A stretch of DNA of 64,000 bases, from assembly GCF_009688945.1 (NCBI RefSeq), contig NZ_AP021874.1, forward strand, positions 4,464,001-4,528,000, written 5' to 3'. A model generated the notes under the pieces. That model did no database searches, was not told the origin of the DNA, and worked only from the letters and a program-made list of their open reading frames with translations. A program made the translations under genes and the position numbers. This document shows, one piece after another, positions 33,888-45,092 of the stretch. Source of the DNA: Desulfosarcina alkanivorans. Lineage in GTDB: Bacteria; Desulfobacterota; Desulfobacteria; Desulfobacterales; Desulfosarcinaceae. Each line of letters opens with the position of its first letter. The stretch's first letter is position 1.

Positions 33888-36149
33888 TCAGAATCCGGCC
33901 AGGCATTTTTGAACCCCGGCGATGCTTCCCGCAGCCATCATCTCCAAGGCGTGGTTCCGGCATCGGTTGATTTCCAGGCCGGCGATGCACTGGTTCACGC
34001 CGGGCATGAACTGGGGGTCGAGACTCAGCCGTCGGATGCCGATTCCCAGCAGGAAAGGAATCATGGCCGTGTCGTGGCCCATTTCCCCGCAGATGCTGAT
34101 CGGTTTGTCATGCGCCCCGGCAATCCTCACCACCCGCTCAAGCGCCCGCAGCACCGCCGGGTGCTCGGGTCGATAATAGTCGGCCACCCGCTTGTTGCCG
34201 CGGTCGACACCGAGCATGTACTGGACGAAATCGTTGGTGCCGATGGCGAAAAAATCGGCCAGGGCGGCAAACTCGGCCATGGTCTCCACCACCGCGGGCA
34301 ACTCCACCATCATGCCGATGGCCGGGTGGTCGTGGTGGTCCAGCCCCTCCGCCTCGAGGCGATCCATGCAGTCGTTCAGCACCTGTCTGGCACGCAGAAA
34401 ATCGTCCGGCGAAGAGATCAGGGGAAACATGATGCCCAGTGACTCGCGGCCGGCGGCGGCACGCAGGATGGCACGGAGCTGCTGCTCGAAAATATCCCGG
34501 TAGGCCAGGGTGAACCGGATGGACCGCAAGCCCAGCTCCGGGTTGGCTTCTTTGGCGGCATCCGAATAGGCCAGCGTCTTTTCACCGCCGAGGTCCAGAG
34601 TGCGAAACACCACCGGCCGGTCGCCCATGGCCGACACCACCTTACGGTAGACCAGGTACTGCTCGGTCTCCGATGGAAACGAGGGCCGGATGAGAAAGGG
34701 AAATTCGGTCCGGTAAAGGCCGATGCCCGCCGCACCCATCCGCCGGGCCAGGGGCAGTTCCCCCAGCAGGTTGATGTTGGCCAGCAGGTCGACCGCCGTG
34801 CCGTCCGTTGTCCGCGCGGTGCCGGCCGGCATCGACGTTGGGCGGGCGGCCACCTGCTGCCGGGCCCGGTTGCGGGCATCGAACCGGTCAACGATGTCCG
34901 CGGAAGGATCCACGTAGACATTGCCCACCTCCCCGTCCACCAGCACCAGGGTATCGGGAGGCAGATGGAGCAGTTCCGGGCACTGGACGACCACCATGGG
35001 AATCTTCAGGGAACGGGCGACAATGGCCACGTGGGCGGTCACGCCGCCGTTGGCCAGCACGATGCCCGCCACGGATTCGGCGGACAGCTTCAGCAGTTCC
35101 GACGGGTACAGGGCCCGGGCGACGACCACCCTGCCGGTGCTGTCCTGGCTGTCATCCGTTGACGGCGGCGCCAGGTTGCCGAGCAGCCGGCCGGCCAGGT
35201 CTTCGATGTCACCCACCTTTTCCCGGATATACGGATGGGGGCTGTCGGCAAACAGGTCGATGTATTTGCCGGCCACCTCCCGCACCGCCCGGGTGGCCGG
35301 CAGGCCAGCTTCGATTTTTGCGGCCATGCTGTCGATGAATTTAGGGTCCTTGAGCATCATGAAATGGGCGGCAAAAATCAGGGACGCACTCTCCGGCAGC
35401 CGCTCGGCGCAACGTTGCTGGAGGACGTCCAGCTGATCGGCGGTTCTGGCTGTGGCCCTTCGGAAATCGGCCATGGTGCCGCCTTCCGATTCCCGGGAGC
35501 CGGCCACGAGCTGGGCGTGGCTTTTTCCCCATACCGTGGCCCGGCCGCGTGCAAATCCACCGGAGACGCGCTGTCCCTTGATAAACCCCAGGTTGCACAC
35601 CGGTCGTTCGGGAATGCGGCACATGCGCTGCAGATCCATGAGCAGGCGGGCATTTTCCAATACCGCGGCCAATTGGGCGCCGGTGGCCTTCAAGGCCGTG
35701 ACATCCGTGGTCTCGAAATAGTCGGGTTCGGTGTGCTGCACCACCAGGACACCGATCTTGACCACACCCTTCTGGATGGGCACGGCCAGGAAGGATTCAT
35801 AGGGCAGCTCATCGGTTTCCGGAAAATAGCGGAACCGCGGATTCTTGCTGGCGCGCCCCTCGCAAACCGGCTTTCGGGAGGCCATCACCGTGCCCACCAG
35901 TCCCTGGCCGGGCCCCATGCGCACCCGGTCCACCGCTTCCGGATTGAGTCCGACGGTGGCCTTGAGCACCAGTTCGTCAGCCGTTTCGTCGTGCAGGTAA
36001 ATGGAGCACACCGGTGTCCCCAGATGCTCGGAAACCAGGACCACGGTGCGCTGGAGAAAATTTTCGATATTTTCACTGCCGGTGACCAGGGCGGACAAAT
36101 CGCTCAGGTCACAAAGCATATTCAGCAGATCTTGCCGTTTGCCGGTCAT
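33888..36149 (-). CDS. ptsP: PtsP-type phosphoenolpyruvate phosphotransferase with GAF domain (EI-Ntr)
   Basis: The protein has 753 residues. GAF domain residues ~15-165, then EI N-terminal domain, the phosphohistidine loop GGVTAHVAIVARSL (His373), and the PEP-binding barrel (GIGLYRTEFPFL, RTLDLGGEKTL, CGEMGHD). This is EI of the nitrogen PTS; the GAF domain of E. coli PtsP senses glutamine and 2-oxoglutarate. It is divergent from gltB across a 350-bp spacer, which fits nitrogen control. Confidence 0.93.
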   Translation of the reverse strand: MTGKRQDLLNMLCDLSDLSALVTGSENIENFLQRTVVLVSEHLGTPVCSIYLHDETADELVLKATVGLNPEAVDRVRMGPGQGLVGTVMASRKPVCEGRASKNPRFRYFPETDELPYESFLAVPIQKGVVKIGVLVVQHTEPDYFETTDVTALKATGAQLAAVLENARLLMDLQRMCRIPERPVCNLGFIKGQRVSGGFARGRATVWGKSHAQLVAGSRESEGGTMADFRRATARTADQLDVLQQRCAERLPESASLIFAAHFMMLKDPKFIDSMAAKIEAGLPATRAVREVAGKYIDLFADSPHPYIREKVGDIEDLAGRLLGNLAPPSTDDSQDSTGRVVVARALYPSELLKLSAESVAGIVLANGGVTAHVAIVARSLKIPMVVVQCPELLHLPPDTLVLVDGEVGNVYVDPSADIVDRFDARNRARQQVAARPTSMPAGTARTTDGTAVDLLANINLLGELPLARRMGAAGIGLYRTEFPFLIRPSFPSETEQYLVYRKVVSAMGDRPVVFRTLDLGGEKTLAYSDAAKEANPELGLRSIRFTLAYRDIFEQQLRAILRAAAGRESLGIMFPLISSPDDFLRARQVLNDCMDRLEAEGLDHHDHPAIGMMVELPAVVETMAEFAALADFFAIGTNDFVQYMLGVDRGNKRVADYYRPEHPAVLRALERVVRIAGAHDKPISICGEMGHDTAMIPFLLGIGIRRLSLDPQFMPGVNQCIAGLEINRCRNHALEMMAAGSIAGVQKCLAGF

Positions 36150-36497
36150 CGGTGGTCGAACCTTTCAGATCAATGGGAGAATCGGTTTGGGAATGGCTAA
36201 CATAATGCATCTCCTGTACCGGGTCCAGTATCAGGCTGAAAACCGCCAAAAATGGAACCGGCAGGTGTAAATATTAACAAAAATGAAACTTTTGGAACAA
36301 CATATGTACGATTTTGTAGTAAAGGCCCGCACGGATTTAGGCCACTGTTCCCCCCACCACCACCCGAATGCGGGGCAGGCCGATCAAGGGGCTTGCCAAA
36401 CCCCCCGATGGTGGTCCATAAACGGAATGTAGCTTGCACTCTATTCGCAAACGTTATTTCCATTCGGACATGACTTGAAAGAAAGTGCGGTGACACC
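36150..36497. other. ptsP-gltB divergent spacer
   Basis: The 348-bp spacer holds the control regions of ptsP and gltB. It is AT-rich near 36250-36320 (AAATATTAACAAAAATGAAAC). No convincing sigma-54 -24/-12 element was found. Confidence 0.4.
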
Positions 36498-39400
36498 ATG
36501 CCCCCTGCCGGCATCACGACAGCCCCTCGCCCGCCTCATAACGGTCTTTACCATCCGGGATTCGAGCACGACGCCTGCGGCGTCGGCATGATCTGCGACC
36601 TCAACAACCGCCCCGGCCACCAGCTGGTCCGGGATGCCCTGCAGATCCTGGTGAACCTCACCCATCGCGGTGCCTGCGGCTGCGACGAAACCACCGGCGA
36701 CGGCGCCGGCATCCTGATCCGAAAGCCCCACCGGTTCCTGCAAAAAGCCACCCGGGAGGCGAATGTTCCTCTGCCGGCCGAAACGGATTATGCCGCCGGC
36801 CTGGTCTTCCTGCCCACGGACCGGGATCGGCGCCGGGCGGCTCAATCCGCGCTGGCTGATGCCGCCCATCAGAAAGGGCTGGTCTTTCTGGGCTGGCGGG
36901 CGGTGCCGGTGAATCCGGAGGCCGCAGGCGACCTGGCCCGCCGGGTCATGCCCGAGATTCGTATGCTGTTCGTGGGCAAGGCCGATCCCCGTGAGGATGC
37001 CGTGTCCTTCGAACGCCGCTTGTATCTCATGCGCAAAAGCGCCGAACGCCGGGTTCACCGTCCGGTTGATCCCGAAGGCGGTCTGTTTCACATCGCCAGT
37101 CTCTCGTCACGGACCCTGGTCTACAAGGGCATGCTGCTGGCGGACCAGATGAGCGCCTTTTACCCGGACCTGTGCGACCCGGAAATGGCCAGCGCCCTGG
37201 CCCTGGTCCATCAGCGCTACAGCACCAACACCTTTCCGTCCTGGGACCTGGCCCAGCCCTTTCGCTATCTGTGCCACAACGGAGAGATCAACACGGTACG
37301 GGGCAACATCAACTGGATGCGCGCCCGCGAACCGCTCTTTCGCGACGGTGCGTTCGGTGACGGCATGGCGGACCTCATCCCGGTCGCCACCCCCGGCGGC
37401 AGCGATTCGGCCACCCTGGACAACGCCCTGGAGCTGCTGCTGCACACCGGCCGGCCCCTGGCCCAGTGCATGATGATGCTGGTTCCGGAAGCCTGGCAGC
37501 ACCATGAGACCATGAGCCGGGCCAAAAAGGATTTTTACGCCTACCACGCCTGTCTGATGGAACCCTGGGACGGCCCGGCGGCCATTGCGTTCACCGACGG
37601 GATCAACGTGGGCGCGGTGCTGGACAGAAACGGCCTGCGGCCCGGCCGCTACACCGTGACCCGGGACGGCCGGGTGATCATGGCCTCGGAAACCGGCGTG
37701 CTGCCGGTGGACCCGGCCGACGTGGCCCTCAAGGGCCGGCTTGAGCCCGGCCGCATGTTCCTGGTGGATCTGGAGCAGGGCCGCATCGTCCATGACGACG
37801 AGATCAAGGAGAGCATGGCCGCCAGACGCCCTTACGGGCGCTGGATGCAGGAAAACCTGCTTCATTTGAACGATCTGCCGCCGGCCGGTCCGCCGCCGGC
37901 CCCCTCCGGCGACGACCTGAACCGCGAGCAGCAGCGCTTCGGCTACACCGCCGAGGACCTTAAACTGATCCTGGGCCCCATGGCCGAAAAAGGGATCGAA
38001 CCCACCGGGTCCATGGGCGACGACATCCCCCTGGCCATCCTTTCCCGACGGCCCCGGCTGCTCTACGACTATTTCCGCCAGCTGTTCGCCCAGGTGACCA
38101 ATCCGCCCCTGGACGCCATCCGGGAGCGGCTGGTCACGGCGCTTTCCGCCACCATCGGCCGTGAACGCAACCTTTTTGCCGAAACGCCCCTGCACTGCCG
38201 CCAGCTTCACCTGGCGCAGCCGATCCTCACACCGGAGGACCTGGCGGCCATCCGTGCATCTGGCCACGAGGACCTGCAGTCGGCGGACCTGTCCATCTGC
38301 TGGCCCCTTGCTGAAGGCGGGCAGGGGCTGACCCGCGCGCTGGAGGCCTTGTGCCGCCATGCCGCCCGGCAGGTGGAAGCGGGCGCCCGCCTGCTGATCC
38401 TCTCCGACCGGGATATTCCCGAGGGCCACGCCCCCATGCCCGCCCTGCTGGCCACCGCCGCCGTGCACCACGGCCTCATCGATGCCGGCATGCGCTCGGA
38501 ATGCGGCCTGATCGTCGAAACCGGCGAGGCCCGCGAGATCCACCACGTCTGCTGCCTGCTCGGCTATGGCGCCGGGGCGGTGGTTCCCTGGCTGGCCCTG
38601 GCCACCATCGACCGGCTGGCCGAAACGGGGCGCCTGGACGGCACCGGCCGGCATACGGCCCGGGAGTACTACACGGCTGCCGTTGACAAGGGGATCCTCA
38701 AGGTCATGTCCAAGATGGGCATCTCCACCCTGCAAAGCTACCGGGGCGCCCAGATCTTCGAATGCGTGGGCCTGGACCGGTCCGTGGTGGACCGCTGGTT
38801 CACCGGCACGGTCTCGCGTATCGGCGGGGCGGATATGGACGTGATTGCCCGGGAAATCGAGGCGCGCTGCCGGATGATCGACGCGCCGGCCGCAGCTGAC
38901 CCGCTATTGACCCCGGGCGGCCGCTACCGGTGGCGCCGGGACGGCGAGGCCCACCAGTACAACCCGGAAACCATCCCGTTGATCCAGCAGGCCGTGCGCC
39001 AGGATGACCAGGCCGCCTGGCAGCGCTATTGCCGGGCCGTGCAGGGCCTCAACCGGCAGGAGGGACTGATCCGCGGGCGGTTCGATTTCATTCCGGCCGG
39101 CACGCCGGTGCCCCTGGACGAGGTGGCGCCCTGGACCGACATCGTCCGGCATTTCAAGACCGGCGCCATGTCCTATGGTTCCATCAGCCGGGAGGCCCAC
39201 GAAACCCAGGCCATCGCCATGAACCGCATCGGCGGCAGGAGCAACAGCGGCGAAGGGGGCGAGGACGCGGACCGTTTCGATCCCGATCCCAACGGCGACT
39301 GGCGCAACAGCGCCATCAAACAGATCGCTTCGGGGCGGTTCGGTGTCACCATCGGCTACCTGGCCAGCGCCGTGGAGCTGCAGATCAAAATGGCCCAGGG

Positions 39401-41045
39401 GGCCAAGCCCGGCGAGGGCGGACAGCTGCCCGGGGAGAAGGTCTACCCCTGGATCGCCCGCACCCGCCACAGCACACCCGGGGTCGGGCTCATCTCGCCG
39501 CCGCCCCACCACGACATCTACTCCATCGAGGACCTGGCCCAGCTGATCTATGATCTCAAGTGTGCCAATCCGCGGGCCCGCATCAACGTCAAACTGGTTT
39601 CCGAGGTCGGGGTGGGCACGGTGGCCGCCGGTGTGGCCAAGGCCGGCGCCGACGTCATCCTGATCAGCGGCGAAACCGGCGGCACCGGCGCATCCCCGCT
39701 CACGTCCATCCGCTACGGCGGCCTGCCCTGGGAGCTGGGGCTGAGCGAAAGCCAGCAGACCCTGGTGCAAAACGGCCTGCGCGACCGGGTGGTGCTGGAG
39801 TGCGACGGCCAGCTCAAAACGGCCCATGACGTGGCCGTGGCCTGCCTGCTCGGTGCCCAGGAATTCGGTTTCGGCACCATCTCCCTGGTGGCCCTGGGCT
39901 GCGTCATGATGCGCGTGTGCCACCTGAACACCTGCCCGGTGGGCATCGCCACCCAGGACCCCGAGCTGAGAAAAAAATTCACCGGCCGGCCCGAACACCT
40001 GATCCGGCTGATGCGATTCATTGCCGAGGACCTGCGCACGATCATGGCCCGCCTGGGCTTTCGCACCATCGCGGAAATGGCCGGCCGGGTGGACCGGCTG
40101 AACATCAGCCCGGCAGTGGCGCACTGGAAGGCGCAGGGCCTGGACCTGAGTCCCATCCTTCACCACCCCGAGCCGCCGCCGCACATCGAGCGGCTGTGCA
40201 TTCCCGGGGGGCTGATGAACGACGCGGACGGCCCGCCGGACAGCGACCTGATCCGGCAGGCCCTGCCGGCCCTCGAAGGCGGACCGCCCGTAACCATAGA
40301 TCTGGCCATCACCAATGTCCGGCGCACCCTGGGCACCCGCCTCAGCTACGAGATCGCCAGGCGCCATGGCGGCCTCGGGCTGCCCGACGACAGCATCGTG
40401 ATCCGGGCGACCGGCAGTGCCGGCCAGAGCTTTTTCGCCTTCGGCGCCCGGGGCGTCACCGTGCGGGTCAAGGGGGATGCCAATGACTATTTCGGCAAGG
40501 GCCTTTCCGGTGCCGTCCTGGCCATCCGGCCGCCGGACCATGCCGCCTTTGCCGCCGAGGAGAACATCATCGTCGGCAACGTGGCCCTGTATGGCGCCAC
40601 CGCCGGTCGGGCCTATATCCGCGGCCGGGCCGGGGAGCGCTTCTGCGTGCGCAACAGCGGCGCGAAGGCCGTGGTGGAAGGCGTGGGCGACCACGGCTGC
40701 GAATACATGACCGGCGGCCGCGTGGTGGTGCTGGGACCCACGGGGCGCAATTTCGCCGCCGGCATGAGCGGCGGCATCGCCTATGTGCTGGAAGACGAAA
40801 ACGGGTGGTTCCGCCAGTTCGGCTGCAACCGGGAATCGGTGGACCTGGACCCCCTGACCGACGACGACGCCACGGAACTGTCAGGCCTCATACAAGCGCA
40901 TGCCGCCGCGACCGGCAGTTCGGTTGCCGAACGGCTCCCGGCGCACCCCGCTTCGCTGAAAGGGCAATTCGTCAAGGTGATGCCCAGGGAATACAAACGG
41001 GCCCTGGCCCGCCTGAGCCCGGAGGAAAGGTCGATGGAGGGATAA
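36498..41045 (+). CDS. gltB: Glutamate synthase large subunit (NADPH-GOGAT alpha)
   Basis: The protein has 1515 residues, full family length. The N-terminal catalytic Cys is Cys27 (FEHDACGVGM), exposed after removal of a 26-residue propeptide. Domains in order: class II amidotransferase, central domain, FMN TIM barrel with PGEGGQLPGEKV, a 3Fe-4S motif CVMMRVCHLNTCPVG, and the C-terminal GXGXG beta-helix. It makes two glutamates from glutamine and 2-oxoglutarate with electrons from GltD. gltD starts 5 bases downstream. Confidence 0.97.
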   Translation: MPPAGITTAPRPPHNGLYHPGFEHDACGVGMICDLNNRPGHQLVRDALQILVNLTHRGACGCDETTGDGAGILIRKPHRFLQKATREANVPLPAETDYAAGLVFLPTDRDRRRAAQSALADAAHQKGLVFLGWRAVPVNPEAAGDLARRVMPEIRMLFVGKADPREDAVSFERRLYLMRKSAERRVHRPVDPEGGLFHIASLSSRTLVYKGMLLADQMSAFYPDLCDPEMASALALVHQRYSTNTFPSWDLAQPFRYLCHNGEINTVRGNINWMRAREPLFRDGAFGDGMADLIPVATPGGSDSATLDNALELLLHTGRPLAQCMMMLVPEAWQHHETMSRAKKDFYAYHACLMEPWDGPAAIAFTDGINVGAVLDRNGLRPGRYTVTRDGRVIMASETGVLPVDPADVALKGRLEPGRMFLVDLEQGRIVHDDEIKESMAARRPYGRWMQENLLHLNDLPPAGPPPAPSGDDLNREQQRFGYTAEDLKLILGPMAEKGIEPTGSMGDDIPLAILSRRPRLLYDYFRQLFAQVTNPPLDAIRERLVTALSATIGRERNLFAETPLHCRQLHLAQPILTPEDLAAIRASGHEDLQSADLSICWPLAEGGQGLTRALEALCRHAARQVEAGARLLILSDRDIPEGHAPMPALLATAAVHHGLIDAGMRSECGLIVETGEAREIHHVCCLLGYGAGAVVPWLALATIDRLAETGRLDGTGRHTAREYYTAAVDKGILKVMSKMGISTLQSYRGAQIFECVGLDRSVVDRWFTGTVSRIGGADMDVIAREIEARCRMIDAPAAADPLLTPGGRYRWRRDGEAHQYNPETIPLIQQAVRQDDQAAWQRYCRAVQGLNRQEGLIRGRFDFIPAGTPVPLDEVAPWTDIVRHFKTGAMSYGSISREAHETQAIAMNRIGGRSNSGEGGEDADRFDPDPNGDWRNSAIKQIASGRFGVTIGYLASAVELQIKMAQGAKPGEGGQLPGEKVYPWIARTRHSTPGVGLISPPPHHDIYSIEDLAQLIYDLKCANPRARINVKLVSEVGVGTVAAGVAKAGADVILISGETGGTGASPLTSIRYGGLPWELGLSESQQTLVQNGLRDRVVLECDGQLKTAHDVAVACLLGAQEFGFGTISLVALGCVMMRVCHLNTCPVGIATQDPELRKKFTGRPEHLIRLMRFIAEDLRTIMARLGFRTIAEMAGRVDRLNISPAVAHWKAQGLDLSPILHHPEPPPHIERLCIPGGLMNDADGPPDSDLIRQALPALEGGPPVTIDLAITNVRRTLGTRLSYEIARRHGGLGLPDDSIVIRATGSAGQSFFAFGARGVTVRVKGDANDYFGKGLSGAVLAIRPPDHAAFAAEENIIVGNVALYGATAGRAYIRGRAGERFCVRNSGAKAVVEGVGDHGCEYMTGGRVVVLGPTGRNFAAGMSGGIAYVLEDENGWFRQFGCNRESVDLDPLTDDDATELSGLIQAHAAATGSSVAERLPAHPASLKGQFVKVMPREYKRALARLSPEERSMEG

Positions 41046-41050
41046 CGATC

Positions 41051-42511
41051 ATGGGAAAACCCACGGGATTCATGGAGCACGACCGCCAGCTGCCCGACCG
41101 GCGGCCGGTTGAAGAGCGGGTCGGGGATTTCAGGGAGATCTACCGGCCCTTTCCTGAACAGACGCTGCGCGACCAGGCCGCCCGCTGCATGGACTGCGGG
41201 GTGCCGACCTGCCACGCCGGCTGCCCGCTGGGCAACCGCATCCCCGACTGGAACGACGAGGTGTACCACGGCCGGTGGGAAGCGGCCTTCCGGCAGCTCA
41301 TGGCCACCAATAACTTTCCAGAATTTACCGGCCGCCTCTGCCCGGCCCCCTGCGAGGAAGCCTGCGTACTGGCCATCAATGCCCCGGCGGTGACCATCGA
41401 GCAGATCGAAAAAACGATCATCGAAAAAGCATTCGAGAAAGGCTGGGTGCGTCCGCAGCCGCCGTTGCGGCGCACGGGAAAAACGGTGGCCGTGGTCGGT
41501 TCCGGCCCGGCCGGCCTGGCCTGTGCCGTGCAGCTCAACAGCGCCGGCCACACGGTGGTGGTGTTCGAACGCGACGCCATGCCCGGCGGACTCCTGCGCT
41601 ACGGCATCCCCGACTTCAAGCTGGAAAAACAGGTGGTGGACCGGCGGCTGAACCTGATGGCGCAAGAGGGCATCGCCTTCAAAACCGGGGTTCATGCCGG
41701 CGTGGACCTGAGCGCAGAACGCCTTTGCGCCGACTTCGATGCACTGGTCCTGTGCTGCGGCGCCACCCGGCCGCGGGACCTGCCCATACCCGGCCGCGAA
41801 CTGGACGGCGTCCACTTTGCCATGGCGTTTCTCACCGGCCAGAACCGCGTGATCGCCGGCGAAACACGGACCGTGGCCGTGGATGCCGGTGGCCGGCAGG
41901 TCATCGTCATCGGCGGGGGGGACACGGGCAGCGACTGCATCGGCACCAGCCACCGCCAGGGAGCCGCATCGGTGATCAATTTCGAGCTGCTGCCCCGGCC
42001 GCCGGAAGATCGGCCCGAGTCCCAGCCCTGGCCTTACTGGCCCATGCGCCTGCGCAGCAGCAGCTCCCATGAGGAAGGCGGCAGGCGCCACTGGAATGTC
42101 CTCACCAAACGCTTCATCGGCGACACGGGCCGGGTGCGGTCACTGGAAACCGTTGCCGTGCAGTGGGTCGAGGAATCCGGCCGTCCCGTGCGATTCGAGG
42201 AAGTGCCCGGATCCCAGCGAATATGGCCGGCGGACCTGGTGCTGCTGGCCATGGGCTTTACCGGACCGGAGCCGGATACCATCGTGGCCCGGCTGGACCT
42301 GGCGCTGGACAAACGGGGCAACATCCACACCGGCAGCGACTACATGACGTCGCGAAACGGTGTTTTCGCCGCCGGCGACGCCCGCCGCGGCCAGTCCCTG
42401 ATCGTCTGGGCCATCTCCGAAGGCCGGGAGGCGGCACGCGCCGTGGACCGGTTCCTCATGGGACGGACCGACCTGCCGGAGAAGGAATGCTGCGACCTGC
42501 CGCGGAGGTAA
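41051..42511 (+). CDS. gltD: Glutamate synthase small subunit
   Basis: The protein has 486 residues. N-terminal 4Fe-4S region ([30 protein letters not shown]), FAD site [17 protein letters not shown] site [12 protein letters not shown] and the C-terminal [16 protein letters not shown] loop. It transfers electrons from NAD(P)H to GltB. The ATG lies just after the gltB stop; an upstream extension is antisense-like sequence inside gltB and was dropped. Confidence 0.96.
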   Translation: MGKPTGFMEHDRQLPDRRPVEERVGDFREIYRPFPEQTLRDQAARCMDCGVPTCHAGCPLGNRIPDWNDEVYHGRWEAAFRQLMATNNFPEFTGRLCPAPCEEACVLAINAPAVTIEQIEKTIIEKAFEKGWVRPQPPLRRTGKTVAVVGSGPAGLACAVQLNSAGHTVVVFERDAMPGGLLRYGIPDFKLEKQVVDRRLNLMAQEGIAFKTGVHAGVDLSAERLCADFDALVLCCGATRPRDLPIPGRELDGVHFAMAFLTGQNRVIAGETRTVAVDAGGRQVIVIGGGDTGSDCIGTSHRQGAASVINFELLPRPPEDRPESQPWPYWPMRLRSSSSHEEGGRRHWNVLTKRFIGDTGRVRSLETVAVQWVEESGRPVRFEEVPGSQRIWPADLVLLAMGFTGPEPDTIVARLDLALDKRGNIHTGSDYMTSRNGVFAAGDARRGQSLIVWAISEGREAARAVDRFLMGRTDLPEKECCDLPRR

Positions 42512-42745
42512 GGGGCCACGCAATTGACCGCTTCCCCCGATTTGGAATGTCCCCCCCAATACCCGTCGCCGCCATGGCGTCGCCCCTTGCCGGGCGGCCC
42601 GGACGGCATCCCGCCAGCGCCCCCAAATATTACATTATAGTAATATAAGCCCTAAATACAGACAACATTGTCGTTTTGTTGTCGCACCCCCCGCCTGCCA
42701 CCGACCCATCGATTTTCATTAAATGAAAATATTTTTCACTGTTAA

Positions 42746-43201
<456 letters not shown>

Positions 43202-43247
43202 GCATACTTTTTATTTTTGGATGCACGTCAACACAAGGAGATCAAAG

Positions 43248-44750
43248 ATGAAACAGACACGGGCTTGGTCGATTACGCTGATGGTCGTATTACTCACGAT
43301 GGCATGGGGAATGCTTTTCCCGGCCGGCGCCGCCCAGCCGGCAACGGATGATGTTGCGCTCAGGGCCTTCCCGGCCGAACTGTTTCAAGGCAAAAGCCAG
43401 GCAGACATCCAGAAGGAGCTGCCGGTCTCCGGTGCCTATCGGGATGAGACATCTCCCGTTGCAGAAGAGATCGCGGTCGAGGTGGATGGGGTCGCCCGGC
43501 AGTTCACCGTCTTTCGCTACCTGTCGGCTATCGAGATTATGCAGTATCGCGGAGATGTGCTCTGGACCTGCATTGCCGCCTTTCTGGTGTTTATCATGCA
43601 GGCTGGTTTCGCCATGCTGGAGGCCGGTTTCACACGGGCGAAAAATGCCGTTAACATCATGATGAAAAACATCATGGATTTTTGTATCGGCACCATCGCC
43701 TTTCTGGCCATCGGCTTTCACCTCATGTTCGCCGGCCCCGATGAATCCCTGTTCTGGCTGGGCAGCACGGCCGCCACCCAATGGGGATTTCCCTTCTGGC
43801 TGTTTCAGTGCGTGTTTGCCGCCACCACGGCCACCATTGTTTCCGGCGGCGTGGCCGAACGGACCAAATTCACCGGCTACCTGGCCTACAGTGTGGTCAT
43901 CTGCGCCTTCATCTATCCGGTATTTGGCAGCTGGGCCTGGGGCAGCCTGCTGGACGGCAGCGGGTGGCTGGAAGGACTCCTGGGCGTCGGCTTTTACGAT
44001 TTCGCCGGGTCCACGGTCGTTCACTCCATCGGCGGGTGGCTGGCCCTGGCCGGTGCACTGGTCATCGGTCCGCGAATCGGCAAATTCGCGCCGGATGGAA
44101 CGCCCAAGGCCCTTCCCGGACACAACCTGCCCTTTGCGGTCATCGGCGGTTTCATCCTGTGGCTGGGATGGTTCGGCTTCAACCCCGGCAGCACCACCAC
44201 ATTCGACGGCAACCTGGCCCGTATCGCCGTGATGACCAACATTGCCGGGGCAGCCGGCGGCATCGGCGCCATCATCGCGATATGGGCATACATGAAAAAA
44301 CCGGATGTCGGCATGACCGTCAACGGATTTCTGGCCGGCATGGTGGCCATCTGCACGGCAGTGGATGTGGTCAGCGTCACCGGTGCATTCATGATCGGCC
44401 TGGTTGCCGGTGTTCTCGTTGTCTTCAGCGTCCTTTTCATTGAACGGACCCTCAAAATAGACGACCCGGTCGGCTGCATCAGTGTCCATGGTGTCTGTGG
44501 GGCATGGGGAACCCTGGCCTATGCCTTCTTTGGCGTCGAGGAATTCAGCATGACCGTTCTTTTCGCTCAGCTGATCGGTATCGGGATCGGTTTTATCTGG
44601 GCATTTGGCACCGGGATGGTTCTCTTCCTGGCAATCAAACACACCATCGGACTCCGGGTCACCCCTGAGGAAGAAGAAGAGGGGCTGGACATCGGCGAAC
44701 ATGGCGGGGCGGCATATACGGCCTTCCCGCAGCACAATCTGGCGCCCTGA
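43248..44750 (+). CDS. amtB: Ammonium transporter AmtB with N-terminal extension
   Basis: The protein has 500 residues. A signal-like hydrophobic start (ITLMVVLLTMAWGMLFPAGA) is followed by a ~70-residue polar segment before the first channel helix (GDVLWTCIAAFLVFIMQAGF). Then come FAMLEAGFTRAKNAVN, pore His residues in STVVHSIGGW and ISVHGVCGAWG. The start is chosen on AAGGAG upstream. It is in one operon with glnK, which blocks the channel when nitrogen is plentiful. Confidence 0.95.
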   Translation: MKQTRAWSITLMVVLLTMAWGMLFPAGAAQPATDDVALRAFPAELFQGKSQADIQKELPVSGAYRDETSPVAEEIAVEVDGVARQFTVFRYLSAIEIMQYRGDVLWTCIAAFLVFIMQAGFAMLEAGFTRAKNAVNIMMKNIMDFCIGTIAFLAIGFHLMFAGPDESLFWLGSTAATQWGFPFWLFQCVFAATTATIVSGGVAERTKFTGYLAYSVVICAFIYPVFGSWAWGSLLDGSGWLEGLLGVGFYDFAGSTVVHSIGGWLALAGALVIGPRIGKFAPDGTPKALPGHNLPFAVIGGFILWLGWFGFNPGSTTTFDGNLARIAVMTNIAGAAGGIGAIIAIWAYMKKPDVGMTVNGFLAGMVAICTAVDVVSVTGAFMIGLVAGVLVVFSVLFIERTLKIDDPVGCISVHGVCGAWGTLAYAFFGVEEFSMTVLFAQLIGIGIGFIWAFGTGMVLFLAIKHTIGLRVTPEEEEEGLDIGEHGGAAYTAFPQHNLAP

Positions 44751-44783
44751 AGCCTGCGGGTATAACAGGCTGAGGCAACCCGA

Positions 44784-44813
44784 GTGGGCCGGGAATTCTC
44801 TCCCCCGGCCCAC
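44784..44813 (+). terminator. Terminator after amtB
   Basis: A perfect 10-bp stem GTGGGCCGGG / CCCGGCCCAC with a 10-base loop lies 34 bases after the amtB stop. No clear T-run follows. Confidence 0.55.
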
Positions 44814-45092
44814 TTCACCCGATCATTGGATACCCTAACCCCGGTGGATCATCCCGCGCCGGTTACTGGATAACGGCGAAAACCCCTCAACAAGGCCCGA
44901 CGGCGGCATCGGGGCCGGGAGGGATGAGGTCGCTCAAAAATGTTTCATTATAATAAAAATATTTTAATTTAAGGCAACCGTAAAGGGGCCGGGAGAATTG
45001 ACGGCGTTTTTGTTACCTGTTAAAAGAGCCCGACACGTCACCCAAGCAGTCCGAGAACGGATAAAACCGGCAATGTGTTCAGCAGGCATCGA

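Noticed and set aside
36150..36497. Sigma-54 promoter for gltB
   Set aside because: No GG-N10-GC element with the right spacing was found.
38904..40694. 596-codon minus-strand frame, and similar frames opposite gltB and other GC-rich genes
   Set aside because: These are antisense shadows with atypical composition and no starts.
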